From Desulfobulbaceae bacterium (lineage in GTDB: Bacteria > Desulfobacterota > Desulfobulbia > Desulfobulbales > UBA5123): a stretch of 13,981 nt of DNA. Shown here one piece after another: positions 7,238-13,704 of this stretch. A program made the translations under genes and the position numbers. The first letter of the stretch is position 1. The number at the start of each line of letters is the position of its first letter. The stretch lies in NCBI GenBank assembly GCA_029865195.1, contig JAOUHH010000039.1, forward strand, positions 1 to 13,981. The letters run 5' to 3'. The notes below the pieces were generated by a model. That model ran no database searches. It saw nothing but the letters and a program-made list of their open reading frames with translations, and was not told the origin of the DNA.

Positions 7238-7283
7238 TCAGGCGGCCTGTCGCCCAACCCTTTTCGCCCATGGGAATCTGCCG

Positions 7284-8153
7284 GTGCCCAAACCATCTCC
7301 CCGCCGCTCGATTGCAATCCTTTTCTGCTCACTCGTCCTGTTCGCTCTCACCGGCTGCTCCTCCCTGATCGTCGATCCGATGCTCCCCCCCTTTACCCGC
7401 TCCCTTGAACAGCAGTCAAACCTGGACCTGTTGCACGACGGCACCCCCTCGCTGCTGCTCCTCCTCGACGGCCTGCTGGCCAACGATCCCGACGACCGGG
7501 CCCTGCTGACCGCCGGCGCCAAGGCGTATGCCTCCTACGCGCTGTTGCTGACCCAGTTCGAGGAAACCGAGCAGGCGCGCACCTACGCCGAACGTGGCCG
7601 GGAACTGGCGCAGGCCCTGCTCGCCACCATCCCGGCGCTGGCCGGCGCGGGCAAGGCAGGACCGGAGGAGCTGCAACCGATGCTCGCCAAGGTGCGCGCC
7701 GAGGATGCCGGCGCCCTCTTCTGGGGCGGATACGGCTGGGCGGTCTGGGTGCGTTTCCAGCAAGGCTCGCCCGAAGCCCTTGCCGCCCTCACTCGCATCG
7801 AGCCGATCATGGCCCGGGTCCTGGAACTGGACGAATCCTACCACCACGGCTCCGCCCACCTCTTTCTCGGCGCGCTTTACGGCGCCAAACCCGCCCTCTT
7901 CGGGGGCAACCCCGTTGCCAGCCGCGCACATTTCGAACGGGCGCTGGCCTTGGGCCAACGCCGCTTCCTCACCGCCCAGGTCACCTTTGCCGAAACCTAC
8001 GCCCGCCAGATGTTCGACCGCGAGCTCTTCCAGAGCCTGCTTGAAGAAGTGCTGGCCGCCCCCCTCGACGCATCGCCGGACTTGAAAGCTAGCAACAGTC
8101 TGGCTAAAATGAAGGCGCGACAGCTCATCGAGCAGATCGATACGTTTTTCTAA
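7284..8153 (+). CDS. TRAP transporter TatT-component lipoprotein
   Basis: A 289-residue lipoprotein. The start is GTG at 7284, giving a short basic n-region, a hydrophobic stretch and lipobox LTGC with C25 as the lipidated residue. The mature part is all-helical with TPR-like repeats: ALLTAGAKAYASYALLLTQFEETEQARTYAERGRELA, FWGGYGWAVWVRF, RIEPIMARVLELDESYHHGSAHLFLGALYGAKP and NPVASRAHFERALAL. The GALYGAKPALFGGNP-type segment is characteristic of the TatT family described from Treponema pallidum, where the trimeric TPR lipoprotein binds the TRAP solute receptor. It stands 10 bp upstream of dctP, in line with such a partnership. It would be anchored in the periplasm, in the inner or outer membrane. 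The ribosome site is weak, so the exact start is less sure than the frame. The symbol tatT is avoided because of confusion with twin-arginine translocation. Confidence 0.87.
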   Translation: MPKPSPRRSIAILFCSLVLFALTGCSSLIVDPMLPPFTRSLEQQSNLDLLHDGTPSLLLLLDGLLANDPDDRALLTAGAKAYASYALLLTQFEETEQARTYAERGRELAQALLATIPALAGAGKAGPEELQPMLAKVRAEDAGALFWGGYGWAVWVRFQQGSPEALAALTRIEPIMARVLELDESYHHGSAHLFLGALYGAKPALFGGNPVASRAHFERALALGQRRFLTAQVTFAETYARQMFDRELFQSLLEEVLAAPLDASPDLKASNSLAKMKARQLIEQIDTFF

Positions 8154-8163
8154 CGGAGACCCT

Positions 8164-9204
8164 ATGTGCAACCCGCGTTTCACCCTTGCCCTTACCGTGG
8201 CCTTCCTCTTCTGCGGCTTAGCTTCCCTGCCCCCCGGCGTCGCCCACGCGGCGCCCAAATACACCCTGAAGATCGCCTCGCTGGCGCCGGAAGGAAGTGT
8301 CTGGGCCAACCGCTTCAACGAATTCACACGGGAGGTGACGGCCAAGAGCAACGGTGAGATCGCCTTCAAGGTCTATTCCGGCGGGGTGATGGGGGATGAC
8401 CGCTCCATGTACCGCAAGATACGGGCGGGCCAGTTGCAGGGCGGCGGCTTCACCATGACCGGCATCGGCGAGATCGTGCCGGATTTCCGGGTGCTTGGCG
8501 TCCCCTTTCTGTTCGACTCCTACCTTGAGGTCGACCGGGCATGGGCCAAGCTCTGGCCGCTCTTGCAGCAATCCTTTGCCGAAAAGGGGCTCAAACTCGT
8601 CGCCACCACCGAGGTGGGATTCATCTACACCATGTCCACCAAGCCCCTCACCACCGTCAACGATCTCCGGCAGGCGAAATGCTGGGTGCCGGAAGGGGAC
8701 CCGATCAGCAAGACCTATCTCGAAAAACTGGGGATTGTGCCCATGCCGCTGTCGATCCCCGATGTACTCACCTCCCTGCAGACCGGGATGATCGACACCG
8801 TTTTCAACGCCTTTTACGGTTCCATCGTCCTGCAATGGTTCACCCGCACCAAATACATCACCGACATCCCCTTCGGCTACTCCTACGGGGCGCTGGTGCT
8901 GGATGACCGTGCCTTCCGGAAACTGCCGGCAAGTCACCAGCGGCTCATTGAGCAGGCCGCCGTCAACAACTTCTCCAACCTGGTCAACGACACCCGCAAG
9001 AGCAACAGCGACGCCCTGCGCGTACTGAAGGAAAACGGCATCAGCCTGGTCAGCGCCACCCCGGAAGCGATCGCCGCCCTCCGCGCCAACCGGCAGCGCA
9101 CCGTCGACGCCTTGGTCGGCACCGCCTTTTCAAAGAGGATCTACGAGACGCTGATCAACGAGCTAAGCGCTTACCGGAGCGCGCCCACCCGGACGCAACC
9201 CTGA
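8164..9204 (+). CDS. dctP: TRAP transporter solute-binding protein, DctP family
   Basis: A 346-residue periplasmic receptor that captures the substrate and delivers it to the DctQM membrane unit. The signal peptide runs to about residue 29 (core LALTVAFLFCGLASL, cleavage AHA). The mature start YTLKIASLAPEGSVWANRFNEF and GEIAFKVYSGGVMGDDRSMYRKIRAGQLQGG are typical DctP motifs. PMPLSIPDVLTSLQTGMIDTVFNAFYGSIVLQWF aligns with the P-subunit signature. In the segment that normally reads K-x-R-V/I-x, this protein has AKCWVPEGDP, with Trp174 where the carboxylate-binding Arg usually sits (hand alignment). This suggests a ligand that is not a simple carboxylate. GGAG at 8155-8158 precedes ATG. It lies between the TatT gene (10 bp) and dctQ (1 bp) in one operon. 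No ligand can be named. Confidence 0.93.
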   Translation: MCNPRFTLALTVAFLFCGLASLPPGVAHAAPKYTLKIASLAPEGSVWANRFNEFTREVTAKSNGEIAFKVYSGGVMGDDRSMYRKIRAGQLQGGGFTMTGIGEIVPDFRVLGVPFLFDSYLEVDRAWAKLWPLLQQSFAEKGLKLVATTEVGFIYTMSTKPLTTVNDLRQAKCWVPEGDPISKTYLEKLGIVPMPLSIPDVLTSLQTGMIDTVFNAFYGSIVLQWFTRTKYITDIPFGYSYGALVLDDRAFRKLPASHQRLIEQAAVNNFSNLVNDTRKSNSDALRVLKENGISLVSATPEAIAALRANRQRTVDALVGTAFSKRIYETLINELSAYRSAPTRTQP

Positions 9205-9205
9205 T

Positions 9206-9742
9206 ATGCGGATACTTCCCGACGGCAGCAGGACTTTTTTCAGCCGTTGCGGCCAATGGTGCGTGTGGCTTGAGGAACTCTTTCTCTGCCTGCTGCTGAC
9301 CGCGATGATCGGGCTTGCCTGCGTACAGATCCTGCTCCGCGTGCTGTACAATTCAGGCTTCATGTGGGCCGATCCCCTCCTGCGCCACATGGTCCTCTGG
9401 GCCGGGCTCTTCGGAGCGGCGGCGGCAACCAGACACGGCAAGCACATCGCCATCGATGTCGCCTCCTTCCTGCTGCCGCAGAAGGTGCAGCCCTGGCTGC
9501 GGGTCGCCATCAACCTCTTCGCCGCCGTGGTCTGCGGCTTTCTCACCCATGCGGCGATCCTCTTCGTTTCCGAGGAGGCCGCCTACGGCGGCCGCGCCCT
9601 GCTCTCCATCCCGTCGTGGGTTTTGAACCTGGCCTTCCCGCTCGCCTTTGCCCTGATCTGCGGCCGCTTCCTGTTCCGCGCCATCGCCGAGGCCGTAGCC
9701 ATCGCCACCGCCGCCCGCCCGTTCCCACCGGAGAGAAGATGA
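9206..9742 (+). CDS. dctQ: TRAP transporter small membrane subunit, DctQ family
   Basis: A 178-residue inner-membrane protein with four predicted helices, at about residues 22-44, 58-78, 97-122 and 137-163. It contains the family pattern GFMWADPLLRHMVLWAGLFGAAAATRHGKHIAID, in which the Trp/charged pair and the small-residue helix are typical of DctQ. DctQ packs against DctM and helps dock the solute receptor. The ATG comes one base after the dctP stop, and the stop overlaps the dctM start as ATGA, so translation is coupled. Both termini are predicted cytoplasmic; the Arg-rich N-terminus and the C-terminal RPFPPERR agree. Confidence 0.92.
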   Translation: MRILPDGSRTFFSRCGQWCVWLEELFLCLLLTAMIGLACVQILLRVLYNSGFMWADPLLRHMVLWAGLFGAAAATRHGKHIAIDVASFLLPQKVQPWLRVAINLFAAVVCGFLTHAAILFVSEEAAYGGRALLSIPSWVLNLAFPLAFALICGRFLFRAIAEAVAIATAARPFPPERR

Positions 9743-11004
9743 CCCTGCTCAAATTCCTCGCCATCCTGGCCGCACTCTTGGGCAGCCCCATCTTCGTGGT
9801 GATCAGCGGCCTCGCCCTGCTCTCCTTCCATTCGGTGGAGATCAACCCGTCGGTGGTGATCATCGAGATGTCGCGGCTGGCCGACACCCCGCTGCTGCTG
9901 TCGCTGCCGCTCTTCATCTTTGCCGGCACCATGCTCGCCGAGAGCAACACCTCGAAACGGCTCCTGAACCTCACCCACGCCCTGCTGGGCTGGATGCCGG
10001 GCGGCCTGGCGGTGATCTCGCTGATGGTCTGCGCGGTGTTCACCGCCTTTACCGGCGCCTCCGGGGTCACCATCTTCGCGGTGGGCGGGCTCCTGCTCCC
10101 GGCGCTCCTGCAGGACAACTATTCGGAGAAATTCTCCCTGGGGCTCCTCACCTCGTCGGGCAGCCTCGGTCTGCTCTTCCCTCCCAGCCTGCCGCTGATC
10201 CTCTATGGGGTGGTGGCGGAAACACGGGTTGATCAGCTCTTTCTCGCCGGCATCCTGCCGGGGCTGCTGATGCTGACGCTGCTGGGCGGTTACAGCATGG
10301 TGGCGGGGAGAGGGATAAAAAAGGAACGGCCTAAGAATTCGGCCGCGACCATCTTCAGGGCTATCAGGGAGGCGGCCTGGGAGCTGCCGCTGCCGGTGAT
10401 CGTGCTCGGCGGCATCTACGGCGGCTTCTTCGTGGCCGGGGAGGCGGCAGCGGTGACCGCCCTCTATGTCCTGATCGTGGAGTTGGGGATCTACCGCGAT
10501 GTCTCGCTGCGGCAGTTGCCGGCGATCATGGTCAAGAGCATGGTGCTCTTCGGCGGCATCCTGGTGGTGCTCGCCGCCTCCATGGCCACCACCAACTTCC
10601 TCGTCGATCAGGAGGTGCCCACCCGCCTCTTCGAACTGATCCGGCAGTACATCTCCAGCAAGTACACCTTCCTGCTGCTGCTCAACGTCTTCCTGCTCAT
10701 CGTCGGCTCCATGCTCGACATCTTTTCCGCCCTGGTCCTGGTGGTGCCGCTGATCATCCCCATTGCCACGGCCTACGACGTCGATCTCATCCACCTGGGG
10801 ATCATCTTTCTCACCAACCTCCAGATCGGCTACTGCACACCGCCGGTGGGCCTCAACCTCTTCCTCGCCAGCTACCGTTTCGAAAAGCCGGTGGCACAAC
10901 TCTATGTCGCCACCCTGCCCTTTCTGGCCCTGCTGCTCATTACCCTGGCGATCATCACCTACTATCCGCCGCTCAGCCTCTTCCTGGTCAACGCCGCCGG
11001 TTGA
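9739..11004 (+). CDS. dctM: TRAP transporter large permease subunit, DctM family
   Basis: A 421-residue polytopic inner-membrane protein (about 11-12 helices), the sodium- or proton-driven transport channel of the TRAP system. Family marks include LPLFIFAGTMLAES, the re-entrant-type segment AVFTAFTGASGVTIFAVGGLLLPAL, LLTSSGSLGLLFPPSLPLILYGVVAET and the second repeat NLQIGYCTPPVGLNLFLAS, equivalent to the usual TPPVG motif. A cytoplasmic loop with GRGIKKERPK lies near residues 190-205. The ATG at 9739 overlaps the dctQ stop (ATGA) and has GGAGAG just upstream. The frame stays open for 375 bp further upstream, but that extension is antisense-like sequence inside dctQ and is not part of the protein. 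Confidence 0.95.
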   Translation: MTLLKFLAILAALLGSPIFVVISGLALLSFHSVEINPSVVIIEMSRLADTPLLLSLPLFIFAGTMLAESNTSKRLLNLTHALLGWMPGGLAVISLMVCAVFTAFTGASGVTIFAVGGLLLPALLQDNYSEKFSLGLLTSSGSLGLLFPPSLPLILYGVVAETRVDQLFLAGILPGLLMLTLLGGYSMVAGRGIKKERPKNSAATIFRAIREAAWELPLPVIVLGGIYGGFFVAGEAAAVTALYVLIVELGIYRDVSLRQLPAIMVKSMVLFGGILVVLAASMATTNFLVDQEVPTRLFELIRQYISSKYTFLLLLNVFLLIVGSMLDIFSALVLVVPLIIPIATAYDVDLIHLGIIFLTNLQIGYCTPPVGLNLFLASYRFEKPVAQLYVATLPFLALLLITLAIITYYPPLSLFLVNAAG

Positions 11005-11027
11005 CCACACAAGACTAGGAAAAACGC

Positions 11028-11225
11028 ATGAAATCACCTGATGATATCTGGGAAGAGATCGGCGGACTTGCCGACGACGAATTGCTGCACGTGATCACCA
11101 AACTGCTCAGCGTCTACGACCAGATGCTCAAGAACGACACGCAGCGGGAAGAGGCGCAACGCTTCTTCCGCCACCTGGACAACGCCGTCACCGCCACCAG
11201 CCAGTGCAACCTCAACCGCAGATAA
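11028..11225 (+). CDS. Small acidic hypothetical protein, last gene of TRAP operon
   Basis: A 65-residue soluble protein, unrecognised. It begins MKSPDDIWEEIGGLADDELLHVITKLLSVYDQML and looks fully helical: an acidic amphipathic first half, then a charged segment NDTQREEAQRFFRHLDNAV and a polar tail with one Cys. There is no signal peptide or membrane segment. AGGA (about 11016) sits upstream of ATG. The gene lies 23 bp behind dctM in the same direction and ends against the convergent terminator at 11224-11264, so it is probably co-transcribed with the TRAP genes. Low-complexity artefact is unlikely because the codon pattern is normal. A regulatory or adaptor role would be guesswork. Confidence 0.65.
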   Translation: MKSPDDIWEEIGGLADDELLHVITKLLSVYDQMLKNDTQREEAQRFFRHLDNAVTATSQCNLNRR

Positions 11226-11264
11226 AAAAAGCCGCCCCCGCTGCCGTAGAGGCGCGGAAGCGGC
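11224..11264 (-). terminator. Intrinsic terminator of the flavoprotein gene
   Basis: On the minus strand an 11-bp stem (11254-11264 with 11231-11241, including two G-U pairs) is followed at once by seven T residues (plus-strand A run 11224-11230). It lies about 60 bp behind the flavoprotein stop and abuts the stop of the convergent 65-residue gene. A second hairpin (GTCCGC 11269-11274 with GCGGAC 11281-11286) has no T-tract in either direction. Confidence 0.8.
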
Positions 11265-11325
11265 CGGTGTCCGCTCGCGGGCGGACCGTTGAGGCGGGAG
11301 CAGGTTTGGAAATCGAACAGCGATA

Positions 11326-11901
11326 TTATCTGGCGAGCCTTTCCAACGCCCAGGCCATGTTGTTGCCCAGATCCTTCATGGTCTTGACCCCCTCCTCGTC
11401 GCTCAACACCTCGCCCGGGGCGCGGCCGATGCCGACGTTCCAGTAGGAGGAGCCGACGATGATCATCTGGCCGATGAGAAAGAAGTAGTTCATCGAGCTG
11501 AAAACATGGGAGGCGCCGCAACGGCGCACCGCCACCACGCTGGCCCCCAGCTTGCGCTTGAGCATGTCGCCGTTGGCGCGCGACACCATCCCGCAACGCT
11601 CAATCAGCGCCTTCATCGAGGCGGAAAGATCGGCGAAATAGGTGGGGGAGCCGAGGAGGATGCCGTCGGCCGCCTCCATCTTGGCGATACAGTCGTTGAT
11701 GATATCGTTGTTCACCGCACAGCGGTGATCCTTGTTCTCAAAACACTTGTAGCATGCGATACAGCCTGGCACCGACTTGCCGGCCAGCTCCACCAGCTCG
11801 GTTTCCACGCCGGCGCGGCTCAACTCTTCGAGGGCGATCTTCAACAGGGCGGCGGTGTTGCCGTCCTTGCGGGCGCTGCCGCAAAAAGCCACGACCTTCA
11901 T
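11326..11901 (-). CDS. Iron-sulfur flavoprotein-like NAD(P)H-dependent FMN reductase
   Basis: A 191-residue flavodoxin-fold protein. The FMN phosphate loop is GSARKDGNT (residues 8-16) and the isoalloxazine-contact loop is GSPTYFADLSASMKALIERCG. Between them C47, C50, C53 and C61 form C-x2-C-x2-C-x7-C, the compact cysteine motif that binds a [4Fe-4S] cluster in iron-sulfur flavoproteins (ISF) of methanogens and other anaerobes. The role is electron transfer or reduction of quinones, oxygen or peroxide; the true substrate is unknown. I chose the ATG at 11901 (MKVVAFCGSARK) because GGAGG lies 8 bp upstream; the in-frame start 30 bp further up adds non-homologous residues and includes the ribosome site itself. 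It is transcribed divergently from the YkgJ-type gene across 132 bp and ends at the terminator 11224-11264. Confidence 0.88.
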   Translation of the reverse strand: MKVVAFCGSARKDGNTAALLKIALEELSRAGVETELVELAGKSVPGCIACYKCFENKDHRCAVNNDIINDCIAKMEAADGILLGSPTYFADLSASMKALIERCGMVSRANGDMLKRKLGASVVAVRRCGASHVFSSMNYFFLIGQMIIVGSSYWNVGIGRAPGEVLSDEEGVKTMKDLGNNMAWALERLAR

Positions 11902-11958
11902 AAACTTTTCCTCCATCTTTACATTGATCAAGTTTTAAGCCGGCCGCAAAAGGCACCG

Positions 11959-11987
11959 TTGTCATTTCCGGCCAAGACGTTTAACCT
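11959..11987 (+). promoter_or_regulatory. Candidate promoter of the YkgJ-type gene
   Basis: TTGTCA (11959-11964, 5 of 6) and TAACCT (11982-11987, 3 of 6) are 17 bp apart in the divergent intergenic region. The start would be near 11994, some 40 bp before the ATG. The -10 box is poor. Confidence 0.33.
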
Positions 11988-12033
11988 TATCACAAAGCCT
12001 TCTTCTACAAAAGCCGCAAACAAGAATCCGCCC

Positions 12034-12570
12034 ATGCAAACTTATCCCGACCTGATCACGGCCCTGGACGCGGCCATCGCCGCCACCGCCGAACACCTCC
12101 GCGACCGGTTGCAATGCCGCCCCGGCTGTAGTGACTGCTGCAAAGGGTTTTCGGTGCTGGCCGTCGAGGCGGCCGTCATGCAACAGGCGCTGGCCGCACT
12201 GGCCCCCGCCACCCGCGCCCGTATCCTCGCTGCCGCCGGACAGGTAGCGGAGCAATGCCCCTTTCTCCTCGACGACCTCTGCGCCATCTACCCGCACCGA
12301 CCGTTGATCTGTCGCAGCCAGGGGCTGGCCATCGCCTATATCGACCACGAACATGAGGCTATCGAGGTTTCCGCCTGCCCCATCAATTTCCCGACGGATG
12401 AAGAATACCCATTCAGCGAGGAGAACCTCCTCTTCATGGACCCGTTCAACGACCGACTCGCCGCCATCAATCACGATTTCTGCGTGAAGAATGGCCTCCC
12501 GCCCGCAGAGCGCATCCCCTTCCGCGCCATCGCAGCCCTCACCGCCCCCTTGCCGGAGGCTTCTCCCTGA
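12034..12570 (+). CDS. YkgJ family cysteine-cluster protein (zinc/iron-chelating domain)
   Basis: A 178-residue soluble protein of the YkgJ/CxxCxxCC family. C28, C32, C35 and C36 (CRPGCSDCC) open the domain, followed by C75, C83 and C93 (CPFLLDDLCAIYPHRPLICRSQG) and C115 (ACPIN). The CAIYxxRPxxCR core is diagnostic. Members are thought to bind Fe-S or zinc through these cysteines; the biochemical role is not established. The ATG at 12034 is the only plausible start. The frame is open upstream into the flavoprotein gene, but that part is antisense, and the bases between are non-coding. The ribosome site is weak (AAGAA). It is divergent from the iron-sulfur flavoprotein. Confidence 0.9.
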   Translation: MQTYPDLITALDAAIAATAEHLRDRLQCRPGCSDCCKGFSVLAVEAAVMQQALAALAPATRARILAAAGQVAEQCPFLLDDLCAIYPHRPLICRSQGLAIAYIDHEHEAIEVSACPINFPTDEEYPFSEENLLFMDPFNDRLAAINHDFCVKNGLPPAERIPFRAIAALTAPLPEASP

Positions 12571-12843
12571 AGGGTATCCCCGCCGCAACCTCCGGTCGCC
12601 CGCGTCTCCGCCTATTCCCGTGGGCACCGATTGCTCTTTATTGTCATCACTCAAAGAGTTTGTTAAGATTGCACACAGGTGTGACTCTTCGTATTTACGC
12701 ATGCGACGATAATTTGCATGATCGCCACGCTTCGGTAAGTGCTTAAAGCTGAATTAGCGTTGCTTTTGCCACTACGGTTCTGGCAAGATTACCCTTACAA
12801 GCATCTTGCACGATCAGTGCATACAACCTCGGACCGATACGCC
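12571..12843 (+). promoter_or_regulatory. Dyad-rich non-coding leader upstream of the ODP/kinase pair
   Basis: This 273-bp stretch codes for nothing I can support. It holds three perfect short dyads: CACAC-N2-GTGTG (12672-12683), TTGCCA-N9-TGGCAA (12766-12786) and TGCAC-N5-GTGCA (12807-12821). An eight-base palindrome CGCATGCG lies near 12698-12706. Promoter-like hexamers are weak: TTGCAC-N17-TATTTA (12669-12697), with the first dyad overlapping the -35/spacer, and a lone GATAAT at about 12708-12713. It is probably the control region of the downstream operon. Confidence 0.4.
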
Positions 12844-13704
12844 ATGCCCGCCATCTCCAACCTGAACCTCAACTACAACCGTCCCCTCAAGATTGCCGAC
12901 GATGTTTACTGGGTCGGGGTCAGCAACCCGGAAATCGGCCTGCAGGCCAACCCGTACCTGATCATAGACGACGGCGAGGCCGTACTCATCGATGGCGGCA
13001 GCCGACCTGAATTTGCCTCGGTGATGATGAAAATCCTGCAAACCGGGCTGCCCCCCTCATCCATCTCCACCCTGCTCTACCAACATTACGACCCCGACCT
13101 GTGCGGCTCCATCCCCAACCTGGAAGACATCATCGACCGCGCCGATCTCAAGATCATCTCCCAGCAGGAAAACAACGTCTTTATCCGCCATTATGCCGTC
13201 CGCACCCGACTGACCTGCATGGAAACCCTTGGCCGCAAACTGGTGCTCGCCTCGGGCAGAACCCTGCGCTTCATCCCTACCCCTTACGCCCATTCTCCGG
13301 GTAGCTTCGTAACCTACGACGAAAAAAGCGGCATCATTTTCTCCAGCGATCTCTTCGGCAGTTACAGCCACGGCAAGGACAATTTCGAACTCTTCCTCTC
13401 CCTGCCCGCCTCCTGTCACACCTGTACCGACCTTGTGCCGCTGCGCGAACAGCCGGATTGCGCCACCGGCAAGCGGGGTTGCCAGCTGTCGAGCATCCAC
13501 CGCTTTCACCGCAAGATCATGACCTCCACCAAGGCCCTGCGCCACGCGGTGGACAACATCATGGACGTCAACCCGGCGATAATCGCACCGCAGCATGGGA
13601 TGGTGATCACCGACCGGCAGGATATCGCCACCATCGCCGCCTTTCTGCGGCGGATGGAGGATGTCGGCATCGACCACCTGCTCAAGGAGGGCAAGGATGG
13701 ATGA
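12844..13704 (+). CDS. ODP-like metallo-beta-lactamase-fold diiron protein
   Basis: A 286-residue soluble protein related to the beta-lactamase domain of flavodiiron proteins and to stand-alone oxygen-binding diiron proteins (ODP); it has no flavodoxin domain. The N-terminus has YNRPLKIADDVYWVG and ANPYLIIDDGEAVLIDGGSR. Putative metal ligands are H81, D83 and D85 (QHYDPDL), H150 (AHSPGSF), D169 (SSDLFG) and H251 (APQHG). These align with the H-x-E-x-D-H...H...D...H set of flavodiiron enzymes, but the fourth position is L86 instead of His. A segment with C191, C194, C206 and C213 is inserted between D169 and H251. The start at 12844 fits the family; an in-frame GTG at 12739 would add 35 unlike residues. 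The stop overlaps the kinase start by 8 bp. Likely a sensor of O2, Fe or reactive species; an enzyme is possible. Confidence 0.85.
   Translation: MPAISNLNLNYNRPLKIADDVYWVGVSNPEIGLQANPYLIIDDGEAVLIDGGSRPEFASVMMKILQTGLPPSSISTLLYQHYDPDLCGSIPNLEDIIDRADLKIISQQENNVFIRHYAVRTRLTCMETLGRKLVLASGRTLRFIPTPYAHSPGSFVTYDEKSGIIFSSDLFGSYSHGKDNFELFLSLPASCHTCTDLVPLREQPDCATGKRGCQLSSIHRFHRKIMTSTKALRHAVDNIMDVNPAIIAPQHGMVITDRQDIATIAAFLRRMEDVGIDHLLKEGKDG

Noticed and set aside
9364..9738. N-terminal extension of dctM by 125 residues
   Set aside because: The extra residues are an out-of-frame reading of dctQ; the ATGA overlap and the ribosome site at about 9731 fix the start at 9739.
9583..11037. A 484-codon minus-strand frame across dctM and part of dctQ
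   Set aside because: Composition is dominated by Glu, Gln, Gly, Arg and His as expected for the antisense of a hydrophobic membrane protein; no start signal or motif.
11506..12033. N-terminal extension of the YkgJ-type protein
   Set aside because: It would be antisense to the flavoprotein gene and lacks any relation to the family; the ATG at 12034 begins the domain at the usual distance.
12553..12595. Hairpin CCGGAGG/CCTCCGG after the YkgJ-type gene as terminator
   Set aside because: The loop would be about 29 nt, the stem overlaps the coding end, and no T-tract follows.
12739..12843. GTG start adding 35 residues to the ODP-like protein
   Set aside because: The added residues do not resemble the family, there is no ribosome site, and two of the perfect dyads lie in this stretch.
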